From Acidimicrobiia bacterium (lineage in GTDB: Bacteria; Actinomycetota; Acidimicrobiia; IMCC26256; JAMXLJ01), in assembly GCA_024281095.1 (NCBI GenBank), contig JAMXLJ010000015.1:1-48334 (forward strand): a stretch of DNA of 48,334 nucleotides. The letters are read 5' to 3'. Position 1 is the stretch's first letter. Each line of letters begins with the position of its first letter. The notes beneath the pieces were generated by a model. It was given only the letters and a program-made list of their open reading frames with translations, searched no databases and was not told where the DNA came from. The position numbers were made by a program, and so were the translations under genes. Shown here in pieces: positions 34,921 to 43,323 of this stretch.

Positions 34921-35772
34921 GTGTTTCGCTGGGAATCGGTGCTGGCACGACGGCGCGGAGCCGTTATGGGGATCGTCAACGTCACACCCGATTCCTTCTC
35001 CGACGGCGGGCGCTGGTTGGAGCACGGGGCCGCGATCCGGCAGGGTCTCGCCCTGGTCGAGGAGGGGGCCGACGTCCTCGACGTCGGCGGTGAGTCCACC
35101 CGCCCGGGGGCGGCCCCGGTGCCGGAGGACGAAGAGCTCCGCCGGGTGCTGCCCGTCGTGCGCGCCCTCGCCGCGGATGCCGGCGTGCCGGTGAGCATCG
35201 ACACCACGAAGGTGTCGGTCGCAGCGGCCGCGATCGACGCGGGTGCGAGCATCGTCAACGACGTCGACGCGGGTCGACATGACGACGCGATGCTGGCCAC
35301 GGTCGCCGGCGCGGGGGTGGGCTACGTCGTGATGCACATGCTCGGGACCCCGCGGACGATGCAGGTCGATCCCCGGTACGACGACGTGGTGCGCGAGGTC
35401 GGCGACTTCCTGGTCGAGCGGCTCGACGCGGCACGCGCGGCGGGCATCGAAGAGGGCGCGTTGGTTGCCGACCCGGGTATCGGATTCGGCAAGACGCTCG
35501 ACCACAATCTCGAGTTGCTCACCGGCCTGCCAGAGCTCGCGGCCCGGCTCGACGTGCCCTTGCTCGTCGGTACGTCGCGCAAGGGCTTCATCGGGAAGCT
35601 GCTCGGCGGCGCCTCCGTCGACGATCGAGAAGAGGGCACGCTCGCCACCGTTGTATGGGCGTTTGACCGCGGCGCGGCCATCGTGCGCGTGCACGAGGTG
35701 CGGGCCGCGGCACGCGCGGCGCGGTTCCTCGCAACGCTACGCGCGGCGACACCGCGAGGGGTTGCCGCGTGA
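34921..35772 (+). CDS. folP: Dihydropteroate synthase
   Basis: Condenses 6-hydroxymethyl-dihydropterin diphosphate with p-aminobenzoate; the sulfonamide target. 283 residues. Motifs are GIVNVTPDSFSDGG (pterin/phosphate loop), DVGGESTRPGA, VSIDTTK, the IVNDVDAG segment, and GTSRKGFIGKLLG. The start is GTG 34921. The stop overlaps the next gene (GTGA at 35769-35772), so the phosphatase-like gene is translationally coupled to folP. Confidence 0.96.
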   Translation: MFRWESVLARRRGAVMGIVNVTPDSFSDGGRWLEHGAAIRQGLALVEEGADVLDVGGESTRPGAAPVPEDEELRRVLPVVRALAADAGVPVSIDTTKVSVAAAAIDAGASIVNDVDAGRHDDAMLATVAGAGVGYVVMHMLGTPRTMQVDPRYDDVVREVGDFLVERLDAARAAGIEEGALVADPGIGFGKTLDHNLELLTGLPELAARLDVPLLVGTSRKGFIGKLLGGASVDDREEGTLATVVWAFDRGAAIVRVHEVRAAARAARFLATLRAATPRGVAA

Positions 35773-36284
35773 GGGGTCGCTGGGCGCAGGGTCTCGAGCC
35801 CCGCTACTTCTGCTGGATCGTGCGCGATCGTCTGGCGGCGTCGGAGCGTCCGGGTGGCTTCGCCCGCAACCATCGGAAGGTACGCCGTCAAGAGGAGTTG
35901 ATCTGGCTCGGCAGCCACGGCTTCACCCACATCCTCTCGTTGCTCGATTCGCCCCACAATCTGTACGCGTACGACACCGCAGGCCTCGCGTACGAGCACA
36001 TCCCGCTCGGGCGGCGCGACGAGATGGCGGACAGGCTGGCGAAGGTCTACGGCGCGATCAGCGACTGGCTCGAAGACCCGTCCGAACGGGTGCTCGTGCA
36101 CCACGAGGAGTTCGGCGACCGGTTGATCGGGACGCTGGCCGGGTTCCTGCTCTATGCCGGCCTCGTGCAGGAGGGTCCGCACGCGATCGGTGTGCTCGAA
36201 CGCCAGACTGGCCGTCAGCTCGGCGCGACGGGACGCGAGATCGTCGCGGTCACGCTCGAGGAGCGAATCGTGCGGGACCGCTGA
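35769..36284 (+). CDS. Protein tyrosine phosphatase-like protein with Cys replaced by His (probable pseudophosphatase)
   Basis: Protein of 171 residues. The layout follows dual-specificity/PTP-like phosphatases: YFCWIVRDRLAASERPG near the N-terminus, a strand GFTHILSLLDSP, then YEHIPLGRRDEM (the place of the general-acid loop) and the signature region RVLVHHEEFGDRLIGTLAGF. In the family the last is VLVHC-x5-R. Here the spacing is kept (H112, five residues, R118) but the catalytic Cys is His, so normal thiol-phosphate chemistry is not expected. It could bind a phosphorylated or nucleotide-like ligand. It is coupled to folP by a GTGA overlap and precedes folB and folK. The alternative is chance resemblance in an unrelated family. 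Confidence 0.7.
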   Translation: MRGRWAQGLEPRYFCWIVRDRLAASERPGGFARNHRKVRRQEELIWLGSHGFTHILSLLDSPHNLYAYDTAGLAYEHIPLGRRDEMADRLAKVYGAISDWLEDPSERVLVHHEEFGDRLIGTLAGFLLYAGLVQEGPHAIGVLERQTGRQLGATGREIVAVTLEERIVRDR

Positions 36285-36373
36285 AGCTCCTCGCTTGTCC
36301 GAAACTCGCTTGCTCGCACCGTCCCTCGCCCGTCACCATCGTTGCGCGTTGACCGGTGAAGGGAGGCGGGCCG

Positions 36374-36604
36374 GTGCACCAAGACCTCTTGGTTCAGCTG
36401 GTCGGAGACCGGCAGCGGCGGCGGCGCGACACCGCCGCGGCGCAGCGGGCCGTGCGCGTGCAGCACATCGACGTCGAGGTCGAGGCCGACGTCGACGCCG
36501 GCAGCGAGCCGGCGGGCCGGGTTTGGGTCTGGCGCCGCGCCGTGGGCTACCGGCTCGTCCAGCTCGGGTTGCGCATCTCGTTCGGCACGTGCCGGACGTG
36601 CTGA
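36374..36604 (+). CDS. Small basic protein (76 aa), function unknown
   Basis: Starts at GTG 36374 with GGGAGG about 8 nt upstream and ends 8 bp before the VOC-family start. The sequence begins VHQDLLVQLVGDRQRRRRD, passes through an acidic middle (EVEADVDAG) and ends VWRRAVGYRLVQLGLRISFG followed by two Cys. A short N-terminal helix, an Arg-rich patch and a C-terminal LGLR-type helix resemble many small actinobacterial proteins of unknown role. No firm family call. The preceding 89 bp (36285-36373) hold CTCGCTTG words but nothing else. Confidence 0.45.
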   Translation: MHQDLLVQLVGDRQRRRRDTAAAQRAVRVQHIDVEVEADVDAGSEPAGRVWVWRRAVGYRLVQLGLRISFGTCRTC

Positions 36605-36612
36605 AACCGCGC

Positions 36613-36990
36613 ATGGGCTTCCCGATCCGCAACATCGGCATCGACACCAACGACCTCGAACGCACCGTTGCGTTCTGGCGCGCGGCGACCGGGTACGTCG
36701 AACGGGCCCGCATCCCCGACTACGTCCTGCTCGGCGATCCCGACGGCCGCGGCGCCAATTTGCTCGTGCAGCGCGTTCCCGAGCCGCGGTCGGGGAAGAA
36801 CCGGCTCCACCTCGATCTCGCGGTCGACGACGTCGACGAGGCCGCGGAGACCCTCGTCCGTCTCGGTGCGACGCGGCTGCGCCGCTTCGACCAGCCCGGA
36901 GACACGTGGGTGGTGCTCACCGACCCCGACGGCAACGAGTTCTGCGTCTGTCAGAACGAGCCGACGATCCCAGCTCCGACAGGCCCGTAG
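36613..36990 (+). CDS. VOC-family (glyoxalase/bleomycin-resistance-like) protein
   Basis: Single-module protein of 125 residues. It starts GFPIRNIGIDTNDLERTVAFW (first beta-alpha), has the second strand VLLGDPDGRGANLLVQ, the middle NRLHLDLAVDDVDEAAETLVRLGATRL, and the terminal WVVLTDPDGNEFCVCQ, in which the glutamate near the end is a common metal ligand. The His of HLDLAV would be another. Small VOC proteins of this type bind metals or pterin-like or hydrophobic ligands. Placement inside the folate cluster may indicate a pterin-related role; that is an inference. The start at ATG 36613 fits the domain edge. Confidence 0.85.
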   Translation: MGFPIRNIGIDTNDLERTVAFWRAATGYVERARIPDYVLLGDPDGRGANLLVQRVPEPRSGKNRLHLDLAVDDVDEAAETLVRLGATRLRRFDQPGDTWVVLTDPDGNEFCVCQNEPTIPAPTGP

Positions 36991-36993
36991 GCT
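36988..36993 (+). promoter_or_regulatory. -10-like box upstream of folB (overlaps VOC gene stop)
   Basis: TAGGCT includes the TAG stop of the VOC gene and ends 8 nt before the GTG at 37002. The same geometry recurs at 43311-43316. The TAG stop makes a chance match more likely, so this is weak. Confidence 0.25.
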
Positions 36994-37001
36994 CACCGGC
37001 T

Positions 37002-37376
37002 GTGCCGCAGCCGAACCCGAACCCGCCCGGCGTGATCCGCATCGCCGGCCTGCGCGAGCTGGGCGTGCACGGCGTGCTCGCCGAGGAGCAGGTACGGGCG
37101 CAGCCGTTCGAACTCGACATCGAGCTCGAGATCGACCTCACCGCCGCAGCTGGGAGCGATGCGCTCGGCGACACCGTCGACTACGGCGCGCTGGCCGAGG
37201 CGGCCGCGAGGATCGTGCGCACGGAACGGTATGCCCTGCTCGAGCGGCTCGCGGCTCGCATCGTCGAGCTGTGCCGGGCGGACGTACGGGTCTCGCGGGC
37301 AACCGTGACGGTGAAGAAGCTGCGGCCCCCGGTGGCGGTCGCGCTCGACCACGTGGCCGTGACCATCTCCGGATGA
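37002..37376 (+). CDS. folB: Dihydroneopterin aldolase
   Basis: Cleaves dihydroneopterin to 6-hydroxymethyl-dihydropterin and glycolaldehyde; 124 residues. It shows IRIAGLRELGVHGVLAEEQ (with the active-site Glu region), the VDYGALAEAAARIV segment and VTVKKLRPPVA, in which the first lysine is the expected catalytic lysine. Start GTG 37002. It overlaps folK by 4 bp (ATGA). Confidence 0.95.
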   Translation: MPQPNPNPPGVIRIAGLRELGVHGVLAEEQVRAQPFELDIELEIDLTAAAGSDALGDTVDYGALAEAAARIVRTERYALLERLAARIVELCRADVRVSRATVTVKKLRPPVAVALDHVAVTISG

Positions 37377-37867
37377 GTGGGTCCGACCGGTCGAAGCGGG
37401 CCTACCTGGCGCTCGGGTCGAACCTCGGCGACCGTGCCGCCACGCTGCAGCGGGCCGTCGACTCGCTCGCGGGGACGCCCGGCGTGCGGGTCGTCGCGAT
37501 CTCCAAGGTCTACGAGACGGCGCCGGTCGGGCCGCCCCAGCCCGACTACCTCAACGCGGTGGTCGCCATCGAGACCAGCCTCGACGCCCGAGAGCTCCTC
37601 GGTGTCTCGCAAGGGCTGGAGCGTGAAGCTGCCCGGGTGCGCGGGGAGCGGTGGGGCCCGCGCACGCTGGACGTCGACGTGCTCCTGGCCGGAGACGAGC
37701 GGGTGGATGAGCCCGACCTCGTGGTCCCGCACCCGCGCATGTGGGAGCGCGGCTTCGTGCTGGCCCCGCTCGCCGACGTCGCGCCGGACCTGGTGGGAAA
37801 CCACCGCCGCGGGTGGGCGGGGGTGCGGGAGAGCGAAGTACGCTTGAGCCTCTCGCCAGACCAGTAG
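37373..37867 (+). CDS. folK: 6-hydroxymethyl-7,8-dihydropterin pyrophosphokinase
   Basis: Transfers pyrophosphate from ATP to the pterin, giving the folP substrate; 164 residues. The motifs are YLALGSNLGDRAATLQRAV, ISKVYETAPVG, ERWGPRTLDVDVLL (the two Asp bind magnesium) and LVVPHPRMWERGFVLAPLADV. Translationally coupled to folB by an ATGA overlap. The next gene starts 36 bp downstream. Confidence 0.96.
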   Translation: MSGSDRSKRAYLALGSNLGDRAATLQRAVDSLAGTPGVRVVAISKVYETAPVGPPQPDYLNAVVAIETSLDARELLGVSQGLEREAARVRGERWGPRTLDVDVLLAGDERVDEPDLVVPHPRMWERGFVLAPLADVAPDLVGNHRRGWAGVRESEVRLSLSPDQ

Positions 37868-37903
37868 TCCGGCACCCGGCGACGGGGCTGGAACCAGAAG
37901 GTC

Positions 37904-38761
37904 TTGGATTTGGATCACATCACGCCACCACGCGCGCTGACCCTGGTCGGGCCCGGTCGGGCCGGCACGTCCGTCGCGCTCGCGCTCTTGCGGCAGGGAT
38001 GGTCCGTGCGCGCCGTTGCCGGACGCTCGGCCGACGCGCCATCGACGCGACGCGCGGCCGCGCTTCTCGGCGACGCACCCGCGGTAACCGCCGGCGCGGC
38101 CGGGAAGGACAGCGACGTCGTGATCGTCGCGACGCCGGACCAAGCGATCGCCGCCGTGGCGCGGGCGCTGTCGGGTTCGCTGGAACCGGACGCACTCGTC
38201 GTGCACCTTTCCGGCGCCGCGGGTCTGGAGGTCTTCGACGGGGTGCGTGCCGCCCGCCCAGACGTGCGGGTCGGCGCGATGCACCCGTTGCAATCGTTGC
38301 CGTCCGCCGAGATCGGCGTCGACCGTCTCGAGGGAGCCTGGTGCGCGGTCGACGGGCCGCCCGACGTCGCGCGCATGGCAGAGGTGGCCGGGATGCGGCC
38401 GTTCACCTTGCGAGCCGGCGCGGACGCGCGCACCGTGTACCACGCCGCCGCGTGCGTCGCCTCGAACCACCTCGTCGCGCTGCTCGCACAGGTGGATCGT
38501 CTTGCCGCGCTCGCGGGGGTGCCGTTCGACGCGTTCGTGCCGCTCGTGCGCAGCACGGTCGCGAACGCTGTGGAGCTCGGCCCGGCCGCCGCGTTGACGG
38601 GCCCGGTGGCCCGCGGAGATGTCGCCACCGTTGCCGCGCACCTCGCCGCGCTGCCCGCCGACGAGCGCGACAGCTATCGCTTCGGTGCGTCGGAGGCGCT
38701 CCGACTCACCGCGCGACACGACGCGGAGCTCGAGTCGTTGCTGCTACGGGTCCTCGCATGA
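37904..38761 (+). CDS. Rossmann-fold / DUF2520 protein, possible ketopantoate reductase
   Basis: Protein of 285 residues with an N-terminal Rossmann motif (LVGPGRAGTSVALALLRQGW, residues 13-32), VVIVATPDQAI, LVVHLSGAAGLEVF, HPLQSLPS, then a helical C-terminal domain (DUF2520, with AACVASNHLVALLAQV). In actinobacteria the family commonly precedes panC (Rv3603c in my recollection). A PanG-type ketopantoate reductase unlike PanE is known in Francisella; whether this family is equivalent is uncertain. No panE or panB lies in the window, so the proposal that it makes pantoate is an inference. The start is TTG 37904 (or TTG 37910), and the stop overlaps panC by 4 bp. Confidence 0.8.
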   Translation: MDLDHITPPRALTLVGPGRAGTSVALALLRQGWSVRAVAGRSADAPSTRRAAALLGDAPAVTAGAAGKDSDVVIVATPDQAIAAVARALSGSLEPDALVVHLSGAAGLEVFDGVRAARPDVRVGAMHPLQSLPSAEIGVDRLEGAWCAVDGPPDVARMAEVAGMRPFTLRAGADARTVYHAAACVASNHLVALLAQVDRLAALAGVPFDAFVPLVRSTVANAVELGPAAALTGPVARGDVATVAAHLAALPADERDSYRFGASEALRLTARHDAELESLLLRVLA

Positions 38762-39648
38762 TCACCGTGAACCACATCGCGCAGCTCCGGTCGTTCTGCG
38801 ACGACGCGCGCCGGGCCGGCCGTCGTGTCGGCCTCGTTCCGACCATGGGTTACTTCCACGAGGGCCATCGGTCGCTCATGCGCGCGGCGCGCGTCGAGAA
38901 CGACGTGGTCGTCGTCTCGATCTTCGTGAACCCGACGCAGTTCTCGCCGTCCGAGGATCTGGACGCCTACCCGCGCGACCTCGAACGTGACGACGCGATC
39001 GCTCGCGACGAAGGTGTGGACGTGCTGTTCACCCCAGACACCGCGGAGATGTATCCCCGGCCGCCGCTCACCACGGTGCACGTCGGCGACCTCACCGCCG
39101 AGTTGTGCGGCGCGAGCCGTCCCTACCACTTCGACGGTGTGGCCACGGTGGTGACGAAGCTGTTCGCGATCACCGGTCCGTGTCGGGCGTACTTCGGCCG
39201 CAAGGATTACCAGCAGCTCGCTGTCGTGCGCCGGCTCGTCGCCGATCTCGATCTGCCGGTCGACGTGGTCGGCTGCCCGCTCGTGCGCGAGCCCGACGGT
39301 GTTGCGATGTCGAGTCGGAATGCGTATCTGTCCGCCGAGGAGCGGGCGGCGGCGACAGCGCTCGTCCGGGCGTTGGACCGCGCCGCGGAGGCAGTCCGGG
39401 CGGGGGAACGTGACGCCGCGACTTTGCGGGGCCTGGTAGTGGCCGAGGTCGACGGCGAGCCACTCGCCACGCTTGACTACGCGGAAGTGGTCGACGCCGG
39501 CGATCTCTCCCGGATCGACCACCTCGAGGATTCGACGGACGTGCTCGTCGCGTTGGCGGCGCGCATCGGGAAGACGAGGCTCATCGACAACGCGACGATC
39601 GAGGTGCGCGGCGCGCAGGTGCGCGTCGACCTCGGCGTCCGCTCGTAG
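38758..39648 (+). CDS. panC: Pantoate-beta-alanine ligase
   Basis: Joins pantoate and beta-alanine at the cost of ATP, making pantothenate; 296 residues. Signature motifs are [15 protein letters not shown] (HxGH), [45 protein letters not shown] and the KMSKS-like [13 protein letters not shown] 38758 overlaps the DUF2520 stop. It is followed by panD after 23 bp, so beta-alanine supply and use are co-expressed. Confidence 0.97.
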   Translation: MITVNHIAQLRSFCDDARRAGRRVGLVPTMGYFHEGHRSLMRAARVENDVVVVSIFVNPTQFSPSEDLDAYPRDLERDDAIARDEGVDVLFTPDTAEMYPRPPLTTVHVGDLTAELCGASRPYHFDGVATVVTKLFAITGPCRAYFGRKDYQQLAVVRRLVADLDLPVDVVGCPLVREPDGVAMSSRNAYLSAEERAAATALVRALDRAAEAVRAGERDAATLRGLVVAEVDGEPLATLDYAEVVDAGDLSRIDHLEDSTDVLVALAARIGKTRLIDNATIEVRGAQVRVDLGVRS

Positions 39649-39671
39649 ACCGCAATGCTCAGGAGGCACCT

Positions 39672-40061
39672 GTGCGCCGCACGATGATGAAGTCGAAGAT
39701 CCACCGGGCAACGGTCACCGATGCCGATCTCAACTACGTCGGATCGATCACGCTCGACCCTCTGCTGATGAGCCTCGCCGACATCCGCGAGCACGAGCAG
39801 GTCCACGTGCTCGACATCGACAACGGCGCGCGGTTCGAGACGTACGCCATCAAGGGTCAGCGCGGCGACGTCGTGCTGAACGGCGCGGCGGCGCGGCTCG
39901 TACACCCGGGCGACCGAGTGATCGTGATCACCTACGCGGATTACGAGGACGCGGAGCTCGACGACTACGAGCCGAAGGTTGTCCACGTCGACTCGCGCAA
40001 CCGGCCCACCGACCCGTCGTTCCAGGCTCTCGACCGCGAGCTGCGCGACTTGGCTCCATAA
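39672..40061 (+). CDS. panD: Aspartate 1-decarboxylase
   Basis: Pyruvoyl enzyme making beta-alanine from aspartate; 129 residues. The proenzyme cleavage site Gly-Ser is in YVGSITLD (S of the pyruvoyl). [28 protein letters not shown] and [20 protein letters not shown] are family blocks. CAGGAGGCAC is an excellent ribosome-binding site for the GTG at 39672. Its stop overlaps nadB by one base (TAATG), which links pantothenate and NAD genes. Confidence 0.97.
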   Translation: MRRTMMKSKIHRATVTDADLNYVGSITLDPLLMSLADIREHEQVHVLDIDNGARFETYAIKGQRGDVVLNGAAARLVHPGDRVIVITYADYEDAELDDYEPKVVHVDSRNRPTDPSFQALDRELRDLAP

Positions 40062-41683
40062 TGTCGCAGGCACGCTACGACGTGCTCGTGCTCGGCAGCG
40101 GTGTTGCCGGGCTCTCTGCCGCGATCCACGCCGCGCAGGCGGGCTTGTCCGTGCTGGTGGTCACCAAGGGTGAGCTCGAGCACAGCGCGACGCGTTACGC
40201 GCAGGGCGGCGTAGCGGCCGCGCTGGCCGCACCCGACTCACCCGGCCTCCACCTCGACGACACGCTGACCGCGGGAGCGGGCTTGTGCGATGTCGACGCG
40301 GTGCACGTGCTCGTGGAGGAGGGTCCTCGGCGCGTACGCGAGCTCATGGAGCTCGGCGCGGTGTTCGATCGCACGGGCGACGGTGAAGCGGCCGCGCTCG
40401 CACTCGCTCGCGAAGGCGGCCACTCACTCGCCCGCGTCGTACACGCCGGCGGCGACGCGACGGGAGCGGAGATCGAACGTGCACTCGTCGCGGCAGTGCG
40501 CCACAGCGGAGCCGCGGTCAGCGAAGGCGCCTTCACGGTCGATCTGTTGACCGAAGGCGGTCGCTGCACCGGCGCCGCGGTGACCGGCGGCGACGGTGTC
40601 GCACATGACGTGTGGGCGGAGCACACGGTGCTCGCGACGGGCGGCGCCGGCCAGCTGTTCTCGGTCACGACGAATCCTGCGCTCTCGACGGGCGACGGGA
40701 TCGCCATGGCCCGCCGGGCCGGTGCGCGGCTCGCCGACATGGAGTTCATGCAGTTCCACCCGACCGCGTTGCACCGTGAGTCGATGCCGCGTCCGCTTCT
40801 CTCCGAGGCGTTGCGCGGAGAAGGCGCGGTGCTACGCGACGAGCGTGGTGTCGCGTTCATGCGCGACGAGCATCCGCTCGCCGATCTCGCGCCCCGCGAC
40901 GTCGTCTCGCGCGCCATTGCCCGGCGGTTGCGTGAGCGCAACCTCGACCACGTGTGGCTCGACGCGACGTCGATCGACGACTTCGCCAGGCGTTTTCCGA
41001 CGATCTCGCGGGCCTGTCGCGACGCGCATCTCGACCCGGAACGCGATTGGCTGCCCGTGGCACCTGCCGCGCACTACCTCTCCGGTGGCGTGGTGACCGA
41101 TCTGGACGGTGCGAGCAGCATCCCGGGCTTGTGGGCCTGCGGAGAGACGGCATGCTCGGGCGTGCACGGCGCGAACCGGCTCGCATCCAACTCCCTGCTC
41201 GACGGCCTCGTCTTTGCGCCTCGCATCGTGCAGGCGATCGTGCGCGGCAAGGACTCGCCGGACGAGACCGGAGTGCTACGAGGTGTGCTCGGTGCCGAGC
41301 TCGACGACACGCCCGCCGAAGAAGGCAAGGCGCACGATGCCGGCGGCGTCGCGACGATTCGGCGCCGGCTCCAGCGCGCGATGACAACCGATGCCGGTGT
41401 GTTGCGCGACGCCGAGACGCTCGAGGACGCGCGCGACGCGCTCATCGACGCCGACGGCGGCCGCCAGGCGCTCGCCGCGGGCGTGGGCGTCGGGGCGTAC
41501 GAGCTGGCCAATCTCTGCACGGTGGGGCGTGCACTCGTCAGCGCGGCCGCGGCACGCCACGAGTCGCGGGGCACGCACACGCGGCTCGACTGGCCCGACA
41601 CGTCGGAGCAATGGTGCGGCCGGTTCGTGCTCGGCGCGGGTGAGGATCCGGTGTTCGTGCCGCTTCCCGGTGATCGCACGTGA
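40061..41683 (+). CDS. nadB: L-aspartate oxidase
   Basis: FAD enzyme making iminoaspartate in NAD synthesis; 540 residues. N-terminal GSGVAGLSAAIHAAQAGLSVLVV, TRYAQGGVAAAL, then ATGGAGQLFSVTTNP, EFMQFHPTAL, PAAHYLSGGVVTDLDG and GLWACGETACSGVHGANRLASNSLLDGL; the last two blocks hold the substrate-binding residues. A C-terminal helical domain follows (residues 420-520). nadA is not present here, although nadB and nadC normally need it; it must lie elsewhere. Overlaps: one base with panD and four with nadC. Confidence 0.96.
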   Translation: MSQARYDVLVLGSGVAGLSAAIHAAQAGLSVLVVTKGELEHSATRYAQGGVAAALAAPDSPGLHLDDTLTAGAGLCDVDAVHVLVEEGPRRVRELMELGAVFDRTGDGEAAALALAREGGHSLARVVHAGGDATGAEIERALVAAVRHSGAAVSEGAFTVDLLTEGGRCTGAAVTGGDGVAHDVWAEHTVLATGGAGQLFSVTTNPALSTGDGIAMARRAGARLADMEFMQFHPTALHRESMPRPLLSEALRGEGAVLRDERGVAFMRDEHPLADLAPRDVVSRAIARRLRERNLDHVWLDATSIDDFARRFPTISRACRDAHLDPERDWLPVAPAAHYLSGGVVTDLDGASSIPGLWACGETACSGVHGANRLASNSLLDGLVFAPRIVQAIVRGKDSPDETGVLRGVLGAELDDTPAEEGKAHDAGGVATIRRRLQRAMTTDAGVLRDAETLEDARDALIDADGGRQALAAGVGVGAYELANLCTVGRALVSAAAARHESRGTHTRLDWPDTSEQWCGRFVLGAGEDPVFVPLPGDRT

Positions 41684-42546
41684 GCCGACCTTCGTACGAC
41701 CCGCCCCTGCATGCCGTGCGCGAGGTCGTCGCCCGCGCGCTCGCGGAAGATCTCGGCCCGTTGGGCGATCTCACGGCGTCGCTGGTGCACGCGTCGCGTA
41801 CCGCCGTCGCCGACGTCGTCGCACGTTCCGCCGGTGTGCTCGCCGGGACACGTTGCGCCACCGAGGTGTTCGTGCAGCTCGACCCCGAGGTGCGTGTCGA
41901 CTGGCTCCTCGCCGATGGCGAAGCGGTGGTTCGCGGAGCGAAGGTCGGCCGTGTCGAGGGTCCGATGCGAACGCTCCTCACCGGCGAGCGCAGCGCGCTG
42001 AACTTCCTGTGCCACCTGTCGGGTGTCGCGACCTTGACCCGGCGCTTCGTCGACGCGGCAGGTCCGAACGCGCAGGTCTGGGACACCCGCAAGACCCTTC
42101 CCGGCCTGCGAGCGCTCGAGAAAGCCGCAGTACGGGCCGGTGGCGGGGTCAACCATCGCGGGTCGCTGTCGGATCTCGTGCTCGTGAAGGACAACCATCT
42201 CGGTGGCATCTCGATCGGTGCGGCCGTCGAGCTGGCGCACGCGCAGTGGCCCGGACGCGGAGTCGAAGTCGAGTGCGACCGCCGCGATCAGGTCGTCGAG
42301 GCGCTCGACGCGGGTGCGGAGCTCGTGTTGCTCGACAACATGACTCCCGACGAGGTCCGGTCCTGTGTCGCCCTGGTTCGCGAGCGAGCGCGCGGCCGGG
42401 TCCTCGTCGAGGTGTCGGGTGGGGTCACCCTCGACACGGTGGCCGCATACGCCGACGCCGGTGCCGACCTGATCTCGTCGAGCGCGATCACGCAGTCGGC
42501 ACCCGCGCTCGATCTCGGGCTCGATTTCGTCCCCGGAGGTTCGTGA
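41680..42546 (+). CDS. nadC: Nicotinate-nucleotide pyrophosphorylase (quinolinate phosphoribosyltransferase)
   Basis: Converts quinolinate and PRPP to nicotinate mononucleotide; 288 residues. Key blocks are EDLGPLGDLTASLVH, LTGERSALNFLCHLSGVAT, DTRKTLPGLRALEKAAVRAGGGVNHR (substrate Arg/Lys/His), VLVKDNHL, VEVECD and ISSSAITQSAPALDLGLDF. The start GTG at 41680 overlaps the nadB stop. Its stop overlaps the coaX start by one base. Confidence 0.96.
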   Translation: MSRPSYDPPLHAVREVVARALAEDLGPLGDLTASLVHASRTAVADVVARSAGVLAGTRCATEVFVQLDPEVRVDWLLADGEAVVRGAKVGRVEGPMRTLLTGERSALNFLCHLSGVATLTRRFVDAAGPNAQVWDTRKTLPGLRALEKAAVRAGGGVNHRGSLSDLVLVKDNHLGGISIGAAVELAHAQWPGRGVEVECDRRDQVVEALDAGAELVLLDNMTPDEVRSCVALVRERARGRVLVEVSGGVTLDTVAAYADAGADLISSSAITQSAPALDLGLDFVPGGS

Positions 42547-43313
42547 TGCTGCTCGCAATCGACGCCGGGAACACCGAGACGGTCATCGGCCTGTTCGACG
42601 GCACGACGCTCGGCGACCACTGGCGGATCATGACGATCGCCGAACGGACGTCGGACGAGCTCGCGCTCATGATCCAACAGTTCCTCGGCTTCCACGGCTT
42701 CTCGTTCGACGCGCAGGTGACGGGTGTCGCCATCGCGTCGGGCGTGCCGCGTGTCACGGCCGCGTTGCGCGAGCTGACGAGGAAGTACTTCGGCTACGAA
42801 GCGCTCGTGATCGAGCCGGGTATCCGCACGGGCATGCCCATCCTCTACGACAACCCGAAGGAGGTCGCCGCCGACCGCATCGCGAACGCCGTCGGCGCGT
42901 ACGACCTCTACGGGGGCCCGTCGATCGTCGTCGACTTCGGTACCGCCATCACGATCGAGGCCGTGAGCGAGCGAGGCGAGTACCTCGGCGGCGCCATCAT
43001 GCCCGGCATCGAGATCGCCCTCGACGCGTTGTTCGGCCGCGCCGCGGCGCTCCGGCGCGTCGAGCTCGTGCCGCCGAAGAACGTGATCGGGAAGTCGACC
43101 GTCGAGTCGATCCAGTCCGGAGCGATCTACGGCTTCGCGGGTCAGGTCGACGCGCTGGTCGACCGATTCGAGAGCGAGCTCGGCGAGTGCGCCGTCGTCG
43201 CCACCGGGGCGCAGGCCGAGCACGTCATGCCGTATTCACGAACGATCCAGCATTACGAGCCGTGGTTGACGCTCCAGGGCCTGCGTATCGTCTGGGAACG
43301 AAACCAGGGATAG
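42546..43313 (+). CDS. coaX: Type III pantothenate kinase
   Basis: ASKHA-fold kinase phosphorylating pantothenate, the first step of CoA synthesis; 255 residues. Motifs are LLAIDAGNTETVIGLFDG (phosphate-1), IVVDFGTAITIEAVSE (phosphate-2) and LVPPKNVIGKSTVESIQSGAIYGFAGQVDALV. It follows nadC with a one-base overlap, so the pan-nad-coa genes form a single tightly packed unit. The next gene starts 10 bp after the stop. Confidence 0.96.
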   Translation: MLLAIDAGNTETVIGLFDGTTLGDHWRIMTIAERTSDELALMIQQFLGFHGFSFDAQVTGVAIASGVPRVTAALRELTRKYFGYEALVIEPGIRTGMPILYDNPKEVAADRIANAVGAYDLYGGPSIVVDFGTAITIEAVSERGEYLGGAIMPGIEIALDALFGRAAALRRVELVPPKNVIGKSTVESIQSGAIYGFAGQVDALVDRFESELGECAVVATGAQAEHVMPYSRTIQHYEPWLTLQGLRIVWERNQG

Positions 43314-43316
43314 CGT
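43311..43316 (+). promoter_or_regulatory. -10-like box upstream of the SDR/epimerase-like gene (overlaps coaX stop)
   Basis: TAGCGT contains the coaX TAG and ends 7 nt before the GTG at 43324; no Shine-Dalgarno sequence fits in the 10-bp gap. It may give a leaderless transcript, or the stop-codon overlap may be fortuitous. Confidence 0.25.
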
Positions 43317-43323
43317 TCCGGAC

